The notes beneath the pieces were generated by a model. The model was not told the origin of the DNA. It saw only the letters and a program-made list of their open reading frames with translations, and did no database searches. The position numbers were made by a program, and so were the translations under genes. DNA of 32,974 bases from Merdimonas faecigallinarum (GTDB lineage: Bacteria; Bacillota; Clostridia; Lachnospirales; Lachnospiraceae), in contig DWXJ01000063.1 in the NCBI GenBank assembly GCA_019119285.1, positions 1 through 32,974 of the forward strand, read 5' to 3'. This document shows positions 23,179-31,754 of this stretch, piece by piece. Each line of letters starts with the position of its first letter. Position 1 is the stretch's first letter.

Positions 23179-24393
23179 TTAATATAATTTTGCTCCGACT
23201 TCTCTTGGACGGAAGTTCTGATCTTCCAGCGCCTTCATGATCTCATGTTTATGCTCGGTTCCGAAAGCTTCCATGGTAATCCGAAGTTCCACTGCAGCAT
23301 TGCGGTTGGTGCTGACAAACTGATTATGATCCAGCTTGATTACATTTCCCTGTGCATCGGCAATAGTCTGTGCAACCCGTACCAGCTCGCCCGGTTTATC
23401 CGGAAGCAGCACAGATACAGAGAAGATCCGGTCTCTCTGGATCAGACCGTGCTGTACGATGGAGGACATAGTGATCACATCCATGTTGCCGCCGCTTAAG
23501 ATGGATACAGCCTTTTTCCCCTTCAGATCCAGCTGTCTCAAAGCGGCAACTGTCAGAAGTCCGGAATTCTCTACGATCATTTTGTGGTTTTCCACCATAT
23601 CAAGGAATGCGCCGATCAGTTCGTCGTCTTCCACAGTCAGAACCGCGTCCAGATTTTCCTGAACATAGGGGAAGATCTTGTCGCCTACCCGTTTTACGGC
23701 AGTACCGTCTGCGATCGTGTTGGCGCTGTCAAGGGTCACCGGTCCGCCGTTTTCCAGAGCAGCCGTCATACTGGCCGCAGCCGCAGGTTCTACCCCGATC
23801 ACCTGGATCTTGGGATTGAGCATTTTCGCAAGTGTAGCCACTCCGGTCACCAGTCCGCCGCCGCCAATGGGCACCAGGATATAGTCCACTGTCGGAAGTT
23901 CCTGGACGATCTCCATAGCGATCGTTCCCTGTCCGGTCGCGATATCCAGGTCATCAAAAGGATGTACAAAGGTACAGCCTTCTTTTTCGGCCAGATCCAG
24001 CGCATAAGCGCAGGCGTCATCGTAGACGTCTCCGTGAAGGACCACTTCTGCTCCATAACTCTTGGTGCGGTTCACTTTGATCAGCGGAGTAACTGTCGGC
24101 ATTACGATGGTGGCTTTGCAGCCGAATTTCTGCGCCGCAAAAGCAACGCCCTGGGCATGGTTGCCTGCGGAAGCGGCTACCAGACCCTTTTCCCGTTCTT
24201 CCGGTGTCAGCGTACTGATCTTGTAATAAGCTCCACGGATCTTATACGCGCCGGTATGCTGCATATTCTCCGGTTTTAAATAAACCCGTCCGCCTGTCTG
24301 TTCGCTTAAATATTCGCTGTAGACCAGTTTGGTCGGTGAAGTCACCTCTTTTACCAGTTCACTTGCCCGTTCAAATTTTTCCAGTGTCAGCAT
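23179..24393 (-). CDS. ilvA: Threonine ammonia-lyase (threonine dehydratase)
   Basis: A 404-residue PLP enzyme that deaminates threonine to 2-oxobutyrate. The PLP lysine is in TGAYKIRGAYYKI (~residue 55), the phosphate-binding loop is VPIGGGGLVTG (~180) and AASAGNHAQGVAFAA is also diagnostic. A single ACT-like regulatory domain occupies the last ~75 residues (FSVSVLLPDKPGELVRVAQTI). The one-ACT length of about 400 fits the TdcB/short IlvA group, so biosynthetic versus catabolic use is open. The start at ATG 24393 is 7 nt after AGGAGG; an ATG two codons earlier touches that site. Encoded between ftsY and icd. Confidence 0.93.
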   Translation of the reverse strand: MLTLEKFERASELVKEVTSPTKLVYSEYLSEQTGGRVYLKPENMQHTGAYKIRGAYYKISTLTPEEREKGLVAASAGNHAQGVAFAAQKFGCKATIVMPTVTPLIKVNRTKSYGAEVVLHGDVYDDACAYALDLAEKEGCTFVHPFDDLDIATGQGTIAMEIVQELPTVDYILVPIGGGGLVTGVATLAKMLNPKIQVIGVEPAAAASMTAALENGGPVTLDSANTIADGTAVKRVGDKIFPYVQENLDAVLTVEDDELIGAFLDMVENHKMIVENSGLLTVAALRQLDLKGKKAVSILSGGNMDVITMSSIVQHGLIQRDRIFSVSVLLPDKPGELVRVAQTIADAQGNVIKLDHNQFVSTNRNAAVELRITMEAFGTEHKHEIMKALEDQNFRPREVGAKLY

Positions 24394-24417
24394 TTCCATT
24401 CCTCCTTCTTTTGTTGA

Positions 24418-25335
24418 TTATTCTGCAGTAAACAGTGCATTTACAAAAGTATCTGCATCGAATTTTTGCAGGTCGTCAATGGTTTCTCCTACTCCGATAT
24501 ATTTTACCGGTATCCCAAGCTCTGCCTGGATCGCAACAGCGATCCCGCCTTTGGCTGTACCGTCCATTTTTGTCAGGATGATGCCGGTAATATCTGCCAC
24601 TTCGTTAAATTCCTTCGCCTGCTGCAGCGCGTTCTGACCCGTGGTAGCATCCAGGACTACTAATGTTTCCCGGAAAGCCTCCGGAAATTCCCTGTCAATG
24701 ATCCGGTTCATCTTCTTCAGCTCTTCCATCAGGTTCTTCTTGTTATGAAGTCTTCCGGCCGTATCGCATAAAAGCACGTCTGCATGTCTGGCCTTTGCCG
24801 CTGCAACGGCATCATAGACAACTGCCGCCGGATCGGAGCCTTCCTGTCCGCCGATCAGTTCTGCCTGCGCGCGGTTCGCCCACTCTTTCAACTGTTCGCC
24901 TGCAGCCGCCCGGAAGGTATCTGCCGCAGCCAGCACTACCTTTTTCCCCTGGGCCCGCAGTTTTCCGGCCAGTTTTCCAATGGTGGTCGTTTTTCCCACA
25001 CCATTGACGCCGATCACCATGACAACCGAGGTTTTCTCCTCAAACTCGTATGCCGTCTCTCCTACATCCATCTGCTCTTTGATGCTGTCGATCAGAAGCT
25101 GCCGGCATTCCAACGGCTCCTTGATGTGGCGTTCTTTTACTTTTTCCCTTAAATCTTCCAGGATATCATACGTAGCCTGTACTCCCAGGTCTCCCATGAT
25201 CAGCACTTCTTCCAGCTCTTCGTAGAAATCTTCATCTATCTTTGTAAAGCCGTGAAAAATGCTGTCCATCCCGGATACAATATTATCTCTTGTTTTACTA
25301 AGTCCGGAAACCAGACGTTTAAAAAAATCTGCCAT
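24418..25335 (-). CDS. ftsY: Signal recognition particle receptor FtsY
   Basis: A 305-residue SRP GTPase that docks ribosome-SRP complexes at the membrane translocon. A short N-terminal amphipathic/N domain precedes the G domain with GVNGVGKTTTIGKLAG (~residue 112), DTFRAAAGEQL, DTAGRLHNKKNLM and TKMDGTAKGG. It lacks the long acidic A domain of E. coli FtsY, as usual in Firmicutes. AAGGAGGAAGG precedes the ATG, 12 nt after the smc stop; this rnc-smc-ftsY order is conserved in the phylum. Confidence 0.97.
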   Translation of the reverse strand: MADFFKRLVSGLSKTRDNIVSGMDSIFHGFTKIDEDFYEELEEVLIMGDLGVQATYDILEDLREKVKERHIKEPLECRQLLIDSIKEQMDVGETAYEFEEKTSVVMVIGVNGVGKTTTIGKLAGKLRAQGKKVVLAAADTFRAAAGEQLKEWANRAQAELIGGQEGSDPAAVVYDAVAAAKARHADVLLCDTAGRLHNKKNLMEELKKMNRIIDREFPEAFRETLVVLDATTGQNALQQAKEFNEVADITGIILTKMDGTAKGGIAVAIQAELGIPVKYIGVGETIDDLQKFDADTFVNALFTAE

Positions 25336-25347
25336 ATCCTTCCTCCT

Positions 25348-28300
25348 TTACTGGTCCAGCTGATCTTCCAGAAGACTTACGGAAACCTGGGTGGATACGC
25401 CCTTTTCCTGCATGGTGATACCATAAAGCCTGTCTGCAGCTGTCATAGTGCCCCTTCTGTGGGTGATCACAATAAACTGCGTGTTCTTTGTCAGCTTATG
25501 CAGGTATTTCGCAAATCTGCCCACATTGTTATCATCCAGGGCCGCCTCGATCTCATCCAGGAGACAAAACGGCGACGGCTTCAGGTTCTGGATGGCAAAC
25601 AACAGCGAGATCGCAGTCAGTGCTTTCTCACCGCCGGATAACTGCATCATATTCTGCAGCTTCTTGCCCGGCGGCTGCGCGATGATACGGATTCCCGCTT
25701 CCAGGATATCCTCATCCTCCATCAGTTCCAGCGTTCCTTTTCCGCCTCCGAACAATTCTTTAAATACGGTATCAAACTCACTTGCGATCCGCGCGAACTG
25801 TTCTTTGAACTGTTTCCGCATGGCTGTATCCAGTTCTTCGATGATCTGTACCAGCGTGGCTTCTGCCTCCACCAGATCGGCGTGCTGTCCTTTCAGGAAT
25901 TCATATCGTTCGGAAACACTCTTGTATTCTTCAATGGCATTTACATTTACGTTTCCAAGTCCGCGGATCTCACTTTTGAGTTCCTGGATCCGTTTTTTCA
26001 TTTTAGACAGATCTGTGAGATTCGGTTCTCTCAACTCTTTGGCGTGGTTGTAGGTGATCTCATATTCTTCCCACATATAGTTGATCTGCTTTTCTGAAGC
26101 CGACTCGCCTGCTTCTTTCTGGCTTTCCAGACGGAAGATTTCCTTATCAAGAGAAGACATGTGTTTGGATAAGGTCTCCCGGTTCTCCAGAAATGATTTG
26201 TGTTTCAGCGTCAGTTCTTCTCTGTTCTTTTTGTATTTTTCAATCTCCTGCCGGATCTCTGCAAACAATTCGCTGGAATCCTCTATGGTCTGGCGAAGCT
26301 CGCTGATCTGACGTTCCTTTTCTTCAATCTCTCCGGAATTTTCCCCTCTGTTTTCTTCCAGCTGGGAAAGTTCCTGCCGGAATTTGTTGCTTTCCTCTTC
26401 GATTCGGTTCAGATTTTCTGCCAGGAAGGCAAATTTCTGCTCCAGAGCCGCATAACTTAGATGGATCTCTTCCGTAGCTTTTTGTCTCCTGGTTTCCAGC
26501 TGCTGCTCTGTCTCCAGCTTTTTCTGCATTTCTTCAATCTGCGTGGTCAGCTCTTTCTCCAGGTTTTCTGACGTATCCAGTTCAACAGTAATAGACTCCT
26601 GATTGTCCATGATGTCTGTGATCTGCGCATCCAGTTCGTCGGCCTCTTTCTGAGTGCTTTCTGCCTGACTCTTTGCGCTCTGCATCCTGGACGCCGCCTG
26701 ATCAGCGTTCATCTTGGCCGTATTCTGGATGACATAGGCTTTCCGGAGTTTTTCTGCGATCTCATCCGTCTTTTCATAATATCCGGCCCGTTCTTTCCGA
26801 AGCTGTTCGGACTGCTCTTCCAGTGCGTCCATTTCTTTTTTCAGCTGACGGACTGTCTTCTCAAATTCTTCGATCTCCCGGCGTCTGCTCAGAAGATTGC
26901 TGGAATTTTTAAATGCTCCGCCTGTCATGGACCCGCCGGGATTGATCAGTTCCCCTTCCAGCGTAACGATCCGGATCGACTGGTGATATTTTCTGGCGAT
27001 CGCGGACGCGTGATCAATGTGGTCTACCACGAGGGTTCTGCCCAGAAGATAGTCTGTAAGCTTCTGATACTTTGCATCTGCCCTGGCAAGCGTATTGGCC
27101 GTTCCGACGACTCCAGGCTCTTTTAACGCAGCCTGCTGGCTGATGCCTGCCCCCTGCCGGATACTGGTCAGCGGAAGGAACGTGGCCCGGCCGAATTTAT
27201 TCTTCTTTAAGAACTGGATCATCCGCTTCGCAGTCTCTTCATCCTCTGTCACAATATTCTGGATGCTTCCGCCAAGCGCGGTCTCTACGGCGATCTCATA
27301 CTGTTTGTCAACTTTGATGATATCAGCCACAACGCCGAGAAGACCCTTCTCTTTTTCTTTATGATCCATGACCTTCCGGATACTGTTTCCATATCCGTCG
27401 TATCGTTCCGTAATATTTTTTAAGGATTCCAGCCTGGACTGCTCCCTGTGATATGCGGTCTGGCCGATCCGGAACTGCTCCGTCTGCTTTGCCAGTACCT
27501 GCTGGATCTTTTCGATCTTTTCCTCGTAAGCCGCATTTTCCTGAGTCAGTTCCCGGATCTGTTCTGATATGCGTTCCAGTTCCGCAAGATATTCTTCCTG
27601 CTTTTCTTTCTGCTGTCCGTACTCGCTTCCGGCTTCCAGGATCTGCTGATGCATTCTGGCCTTTCGTACCTGGATCTGCTCCAGCATGGTATCGTATTTT
27701 TGAATCTTCGCCTTTGTGGACGCCCGGCTGCTTAAAACTTCCATCACTTCATTCTGATGCTGTTCAATTTCCGCAGAAAGATCCGCGATCCTTGACTGCA
27801 CCTCCAGAAGAGCCGCGCCCGCCTCATCTTCCAGCGTTTTCTGACGGTTCATCTGCGCGTCGATCTCTTCCTGCTCCTGCAAAAGTTTCTGACGGCTTTT
27901 CTCCCGGTTCTCAAGTTCTGCAAGAACCGTCTGCGCCCGCTGGTCATAATGGGCATCATTCATGTGCGCGCTGTGGATCTGCTCTTTTAAGAGCTCGATC
28001 TGATTTTCCAGCTGCTGCTTTAAGAGGTTCGTCTCATTGAGCTGGCTCTTGGCCTTTTCGATGGAAGCGTCAATACTGTCCATCTGTTCTTCTACCGCAT
28101 CGTACTCCGCTTTCATAGCGTCGTACTGCTGTCCGGCCTCGCCAAGCTCCGCCCGGGTATTCGTTAACTTCTCTTCGATATCAGCGATCTGCTCCTGGAT
28201 CCGTTCGGTCTCCAGAAGAAACATATTGATATCATACGTCTTAAGTTCTTCTTTTTTCTTCAGATATTCTCTGGCAGTCTCCGCCTGCTTCTCCAGAGGT

Positions 28301-28908
28301 CCGGCCTGCTTTTCCAGTTCGGCCAGGATATCGCTGACACGAAGAAGATTCTGGCGCTCTTCTTCCAGTTTTTTCAGAGAAGTATTTTTCCTGCGCTTGA
28401 ATTTCACGATTCCGGCAGCTTCGTCGAATAATTCCCGTCTTTCCTCCGGCTTTCCACTTAAGATCCGGTCAATCTGACCCTGTCCGATGATCGAATACCC
28501 CTCTTTTCCGATACCGGTATCGTAAAATAATTCATTGACATCTTTTAATCTGCAGGCCGCGCCATTGATCAGGTACTCGCTTTCTCCGGAGCGGTACAGC
28601 TTTCTTGCCACCGTAACCTCTTCGTAGTCGATGGGCAGCTGGTGATCCGAATTGTCAAGCGTGATCGCTACAGATGCATAACTTAAGGGCTTGCGGTTCT
28701 CGGTTCCGGAAAAGATCACGTCCTGCATGCTTCCGCCTCTTAGCTGCTTGACTCTCTGCTCGCCCAGCACCCAGCGCACGGCATCGGCCACGTTGCTTTT
28801 TCCACTGCCGTTTGGTCCCACAATACCGGTAATCCCGTTATGGAAATCAAATTTGATCTTATGGGCAAATGATTTAAACCCTTGTACTTCAATACTTTTT
28901 AGATACAT
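25348..28908 (-). CDS. smc: Chromosome segregation protein SMC
   Basis: A 1186-residue condensin ATPase that compacts and segregates the chromosome with ScpA/ScpB (not in this window). Head motifs are GPNGSGKSNVADAVRWVLGEQ split across residues 32-52 (Walker A) and, at the other end, LSGGEKALTAISLLFAI and FCLLDEIEAALDDNN (Walker B). Two long coiled coils flank a hinge at ~residues 515-650 (KGLLGVVADIIKVD; glycine-rich LINPGGSMTGGA). Length is standard. A TAGGTGGGG site precedes the ATG, 7 nt after rnc. Confidence 0.98.
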   Translation of the reverse strand: MYLKSIEVQGFKSFAHKIKFDFHNGITGIVGPNGSGKSNVADAVRWVLGEQRVKQLRGGSMQDVIFSGTENRKPLSYASVAITLDNSDHQLPIDYEEVTVARKLYRSGESEYLINGAACRLKDVNELFYDTGIGKEGYSIIGQGQIDRILSGKPEERRELFDEAAGIVKFKRRKNTSLKKLEEERQNLLRVSDILAELEKQAGPLEKQAETAREYLKKKEELKTYDINMFLLETERIQEQIADIEEKLTNTRAELGEAGQQYDAMKAEYDAVEEQMDSIDASIEKAKSQLNETNLLKQQLENQIELLKEQIHSAHMNDAHYDQRAQTVLAELENREKSRQKLLQEQEEIDAQMNRQKTLEDEAGAALLEVQSRIADLSAEIEQHQNEVMEVLSSRASTKAKIQKYDTMLEQIQVRKARMHQQILEAGSEYGQQKEKQEEYLAELERISEQIRELTQENAAYEEKIEKIQQVLAKQTEQFRIGQTAYHREQSRLESLKNITERYDGYGNSIRKVMDHKEKEKGLLGVVADIIKVDKQYEIAVETALGGSIQNIVTEDEETAKRMIQFLKKNKFGRATFLPLTSIRQGAGISQQAALKEPGVVGTANTLARADAKYQKLTDYLLGRTLVVDHIDHASAIARKYHQSIRIVTLEGELINPGGSMTGGAFKNSSNLLSRRREIEEFEKTVRQLKKEMDALEEQSEQLRKERAGYYEKTDEIAEKLRKAYVIQNTAKMNADQAASRMQSAKSQAESTQKEADELDAQITDIMDNQESITVELDTSENLEKELTTQIEEMQKKLETEQQLETRRQKATEEIHLSYAALEQKFAFLAENLNRIEEESNKFRQELSQLEENRGENSGEIEEKERQISELRQTIEDSSELFAEIRQEIEKYKKNREELTLKHKSFLENRETLSKHMSSLDKEIFRLESQKEAGESASEKQINYMWEEYEITYNHAKELREPNLTDLSKMKKRIQELKSEIRGLGNVNVNAIEEYKSVSERYEFLKGQHADLVEAEATLVQIIEELDTAMRKQFKEQFARIASEFDTVFKELFGGGKGTLELMEDEDILEAGIRIIAQPPGKKLQNMMQLSGGEKALTAISLLFAIQNLKPSPFCLLDEIEAALDDNNVGRFAKYLHKLTKNTQFIVITHRRGTMTAADRLYGITMQEKGVSTQVSVSLLEDQLDQ

Positions 28909-28915
28909 ACCCCAC

Positions 28916-29611
28916 CTACTTTATATTTTCTTGATGCAGCTTTAAGATGCTCCGGTATGCCGCTTCCTGTTCCGCTGCCTTTTTGGTCCGGCCTTTTCCG
29001 GTGCCCAGGCAGTCTCTGCCGATATACACGGCGACCTCAAAGGATTTGTTGTGATCCGGCCCTTCTTCATTTACCAGTTCGTACTGGATATGCTCCCTGA
29101 AATGAGCCTGCACGATTTCCTGAAGGATAGTCTTGCTATCAAAAAAGAGTTTCCGGTGTTCCAGATCGTTCAGTACAAATCTGTGGATAAATTCTTTTGC
29201 ATTAGCAAAACCACCATCCAGATAAATGGCGCCGATCAGCGCTTCCATGGCGTCAGAGGTGACAGAATCTCTCTGTCTTCCGCCGGTGGCGTCTTCTCCT
29301 TTTCCCAGAAGCAGATACTCTCCAAGCTTTAATTCTCTGGCACAGAACGCAAGAGAGGGTTCGCATACCATGCTTGCCCTGGTCTTTGTCAGTTCCCCTT
29401 CCGGCATGTCCGGGTGGGCGTGAAATAAAAATTCACTGGATACCAGTTCCAGCACCGCGTCTCCGAGGAATTCCAGCCGCTCGTTACACTCATGTTTGGG
29501 AAGCTGCTTCTCATTAATATAAGAGCTGTGCATCATGGCTTTCTTCAGAAGACTCCTGTCATGGAAGGCGTATCCGATCTTTTCTTCTAACTGTTTTAGT
29601 TTCTGATCCAT
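28916..29611 (-). CDS. rnc: Ribonuclease III
   Basis: A 231-residue double-strand-specific RNase for rRNA and mRNA processing. The signature ERLEFLGDAVLELVSS lies near residue 44, with further catalytic acidic residues in DAMEALIGAIYLDGG near 120. A C-terminal double-stranded-RNA-binding domain (KTILQEIVQ to AAEQEAAYRSILKL) occupies ~155-228. It is followed by smc after 7 nt and preceded by the hairpin at 29631-29654, which may partly insulate it from acpP. Its own promoter is not obvious. Confidence 0.97.
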   Translation of the reverse strand: MDQKLKQLEEKIGYAFHDRSLLKKAMMHSSYINEKQLPKHECNERLEFLGDAVLELVSSEFLFHAHPDMPEGELTKTRASMVCEPSLAFCARELKLGEYLLLGKGEDATGGRQRDSVTSDAMEALIGAIYLDGGFANAKEFIHRFVLNDLEHRKLFFDSKTILQEIVQAHFREHIQYELVNEEGPDHNKSFEVAVYIGRDCLGTGKGRTKKAAEQEAAYRSILKLHQENIK

Positions 29612-29630
29612 AATAATGCCTCATAAAATG

Positions 29631-29654
29631 AAAAAGCCCGGCAGGGCTTTTTCA
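29631..29654 (-). terminator. Terminator-like hairpin between acpP and rnc
   Basis: GAAAAAGCCC and GGGCTTTTTC form a perfect 10-bp stem around a 4-nt loop, followed on the minus strand by ATTTTATG. It lies 12 nt after the acpP stop and probably terminates or attenuates plsX-acpP transcription before rnc. Confidence 0.78.
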
Positions 29655-29665
29655 CTCCTTATCAC

Positions 29666-29899
29666 TTAGTTATTTGTCGCCTTTTTGATCTGCTCAACAG
29701 CGTCTCCAACTGTGACGATCTTCTCAGCTTCATCGTTATCAATTTCAATATCAAAGGTTTCTTCTATCCCCATAATGATCTGGAAAATATCCAGTGAATC
29801 CGCACCCAGATCATCAACAAATTTTGTGTCCTCTGTAATGTCATCAGCCTCAACATTCAACACGTCAGCAATAATTTCTTTTAACTTTTCAAATTCCAT
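29666..29899 (-). CDS. acpP: Acyl carrier protein
   Basis: A 77-residue acidic carrier that holds growing fatty acids on a 4'-phosphopantetheine arm. The attachment serine is in GADSLDIFQIIMGIEE (~residue 38), followed by the usual helix III/IV sequence ending in DAVEQIKKA. AAAGGAGAATGAGG precedes the ATG. It lies 25 nt after plsX, the classic plsX-acpP pairing of lipid synthesis genes. Confidence 0.97.
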   Translation of the reverse strand: MEFEKLKEIIADVLNVEADDITEDTKFVDDLGADSLDIFQIIMGIEETFDIEIDNDEAEKIVTVGDAVEQIKKATNN

Positions 29900-29924
29900 A
29901 CCTCATTCTCCTTTTTCTTATTTT

Positions 29925-30947
29925 CTATTCTTCAGCGGCAGCTTCCGCTTGAATACTTTCTCTGATCTTTTCATTGATCTTCTGCTTCTTAAAGGTTACA
30001 CACTGTACAATGGTATTACTGATCTCCTTTGCCTTGGAACTGCCGTGGGTCTTGACAACCAGACCGTTCAGACCAAGAAGAGGCGCTCCGCCGTATTCCG
30101 CAGTGTCAAATTTTTTCAGCGTGCTTTTCAGCGCCGGTTTTACTAAAAGAGCGCCAATCTTGCTTCTGAAACTTGACATCATGCCCTTTTTCACCTCGCT
30201 GATCAGCGTTTTGCCTACGCCTTCAAACAGCTTCAGGATAATATTTCCCGCAAAGGCCTCGCAGACGATCACATCCGCCGTTCCTCTGGGAATATCCCTT
30301 GCTTCCACGCTTCCGATAAAGTGAATACTTTTCTCTGCCTTGAGAAGCGGGAAGGTTTCCTTTACCAGCGCATTTCCCTTTTCCTCTTCTGCGCCGATAT
30401 TCACAATGCCTACCTTAGGGTCTTTCACACCTACCACATGCTCCATGTAGATAGATCCCATCTTGGCAAACTGAACCAGGTGGGAAGGTCTGGCATCCAC
30501 ATTGGCTCCACAGTCGATCAAAAGCGATACACCGTTTTCCGTCGGGAACAGCGGAGCAAGCGGCGGGCGCTCCACACCTTTGATCCGGCCTACGATCACC
30601 TGGCCGCCCACCAGGACAGCTCCGGTACTTCCGGCCGACACAAAGGCATCCGCCTTTCCTTCTCTCACCAGCTTCATTCCTACAACAATCGAGGAATCCT
30701 TCTTTCTCCGGATCGCGTTCACCGGCGGCTCTGCCATCTCGATCACTTCAGAAGCCGGAACAATCTCCAGACGTTCCTTATCATAATCATATTTACTCAA
30801 TTCACTTTTTACAGCATCTTCCCGGCCAACCAGGAACAGATACAGACTCTTCTCTCTTGACAGGGCATCTACCGCGCCCTTGACAATCTCGGCAGGAGCA
30901 TTATCTCCGCCCATCGCATCCAAAGCGACCTTTGTAATCTCTGCCAT
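29925..30947 (-). CDS. plsX: Phosphate acyltransferase PlsX
   Basis: A 340-residue enzyme that converts acyl-ACP to acyl-phosphate, the first step of phospholipid synthesis with PlsY. Diagnostic parts are VALDAMGGDNAPAEIVKGA at the N-terminus, SAGSTGAVLVGGQVIVGRIKG near 105, LLIDCGANVDARP and CEAFAGNIILKLFEG near 230. A short C-terminal acidic/alanine tail is extra. AGGAGGATG precedes the start. Unlike in many relatives, no rpmF gene lies directly upstream; a palindrome and an ABC transporter module are there instead. Confidence 0.97.
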   Translation of the reverse strand: MAEITKVALDAMGGDNAPAEIVKGAVDALSREKSLYLFLVGREDAVKSELSKYDYDKERLEIVPASEVIEMAEPPVNAIRRKKDSSIVVGMKLVREGKADAFVSAGSTGAVLVGGQVIVGRIKGVERPPLAPLFPTENGVSLLIDCGANVDARPSHLVQFAKMGSIYMEHVVGVKDPKVGIVNIGAEEEKGNALVKETFPLLKAEKSIHFIGSVEARDIPRGTADVIVCEAFAGNIILKLFEGVGKTLISEVKKGMMSSFRSKIGALLVKPALKSTLKKFDTAEYGGAPLLGLNGLVVKTHGSSKAKEISNTIVQCVTFKKQKINEKIRESIQAEAAAEE

Positions 30948-30976
30948 TTTTCATCCTCCTAGCAACTTCAAGGATA

Positions 30977-31005
30977 ATTCTACTAAACATTGGGGTAAAA
31001 ATCAA
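30977..31005 (-). promoter_or_regulatory. Promoter of plsX-acpP
   Basis: TTGATT (31005-31000), 17-bp spacer, TAGAAT (30982-30977), about 30 nt before the plsX start. It begins only 10 nt from the end of the palindrome at 31016-31064. No clear FapR site was recognised. Confidence 0.65.
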
Positions 31006-31015
31006 TAGTGAAACA

Positions 31016-31064
31016 TGGAAATGGGGACGTAGACCTTTTGCAAAGGTCTACGTCCCCATTTCCA
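31016..31064. repeat. Perfect 23-bp palindrome with GGGACGTA core
   Basis: Arms 31016-31038 and 31042-31064 are exact complements over 23 bp with a 3-nt loop. The arms contain ATGGGGACGTAGACC and its complement. The core GGGACGTA is shared with the palindrome at 5635-5697. It lies between the ABC module and plsX; it may terminate the ABC transcript but has no T run. It looks like a REP-type dispersed palindrome. Confidence 0.85.
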
Positions 31065-31097
31065 TTTCAGGGTGTCCCAAATTGAATTTCAGGGTGT
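31064..31097 (+). repeat. Direct repeat of ATTTCAGGGTGT
   Basis: ATTTCAGGGTGT occurs at 31064-31075 and 31086-31097, 22 bp apart. The right copy contains the stop codon of the ABC ATPase gene; the left copy touches the palindrome. It may be a small duplication tied to insertion of the palindrome. Confidence 0.7.
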
Positions 31098-31754
31098 ACC
31101 CGTTACAAGTTTTCCATTTATTAGATTGTAATGTTTTTTACTTGTTTTTGCGAATTCCATGTCATGCGTCACTAACAGTATTGTTTTTCTTTCTTTTTCA
31201 TGTAATCTTTTCAAAATAGACTGAACTTTTTCCTGGTTTTTTTCGTCCAGATTCCCTGTTGGTTCATCGGCCAGAAGAATATCCGGATCATTCATCAAAG
31301 CTCTTACGATTGCTATTCTTTGCTTTTCTCCGCCGGAAAGTTCTTTTGGATATTTTTTCAGAAGCTTTTCTTCTATTTCAAGATACTGGCTTAATTCGTA
31401 TGCTCTGCTTTTTACCCGGCTCCCTTCTTGTTTTTCCAGCAGTCCCGGAAGCAGGATGTTGTCCAATGCGGACAGATTCTCCAAAAGAAAGTAATCTTGA
31501 AAAATAAATCCTATTTTTTGTCTGCGTATATCTGCTAATTCGTCCTTCCACAGATCCGTACTCTTTATTCCGTCGATGATAACTTCTCCTTCTGTAGGCT
31601 GTTCCAATAGTCCGATGATTTTAAGGAGGGTTGTTTTTCCGCTTCCGGATCTTCCGGTTATAGAAATATAATCTCCCTGGCAAATTGTAAGACTGATTCC
31701 TTTCAAAACTTCCCCATCATATGTTTTTGTAATATATTTTAATTGGATTTCCAT
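31089..31754 (-). CDS. ABC transporter ATP-binding protein (MacB/LolD-like)
   Basis: A 221-residue ATPase with SITGRSGSGKTTLLKIIG (Walker A, ~residue 35), a Q-loop at FIFQDYFLLENLSA, signature LSGGEKQRIAIVRALM, Walker B ILLADEPTGNLD and a VTHDMEFAKTS switch. The EPTGNLD form is typical of the group working with FtsX-like permeases in lipoprotein handling, peptide export or antimicrobial-peptide resistance. The start at ATG 31754 follows AGGAGGGAG and overlaps the permease gene end by 16 nt, so the two are coupled. The sequence is more A+T rich than the neighbouring plsX-smc block. Substrate unknown. Confidence 0.9.
   Translation of the reverse strand: MEIQLKYITKTYDGEVLKGISLTICQGDYISITGRSGSGKTTLLKIIGLLEQPTEGEVIIDGIKSTDLWKDELADIRRQKIGFIFQDYFLLENLSALDNILLPGLLEKQEGSRVKSRAYELSQYLEIEEKLLKKYPKELSGGEKQRIAIVRALMNDPDILLADEPTGNLDEKNQEKVQSILKRLHEKERKTILLVTHDMEFAKTSKKHYNLINGKLVTGTP

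Noticed and set aside
22509..23240. 243-codon plus-strand frame
   Set aside because: Antisense of icd; high Cys/His content from reverse reading and no start signals.
27453..28040. 195-codon Pro/Ser-rich plus-strand frame
   Set aside because: Antisense of the smc coiled-coil region.
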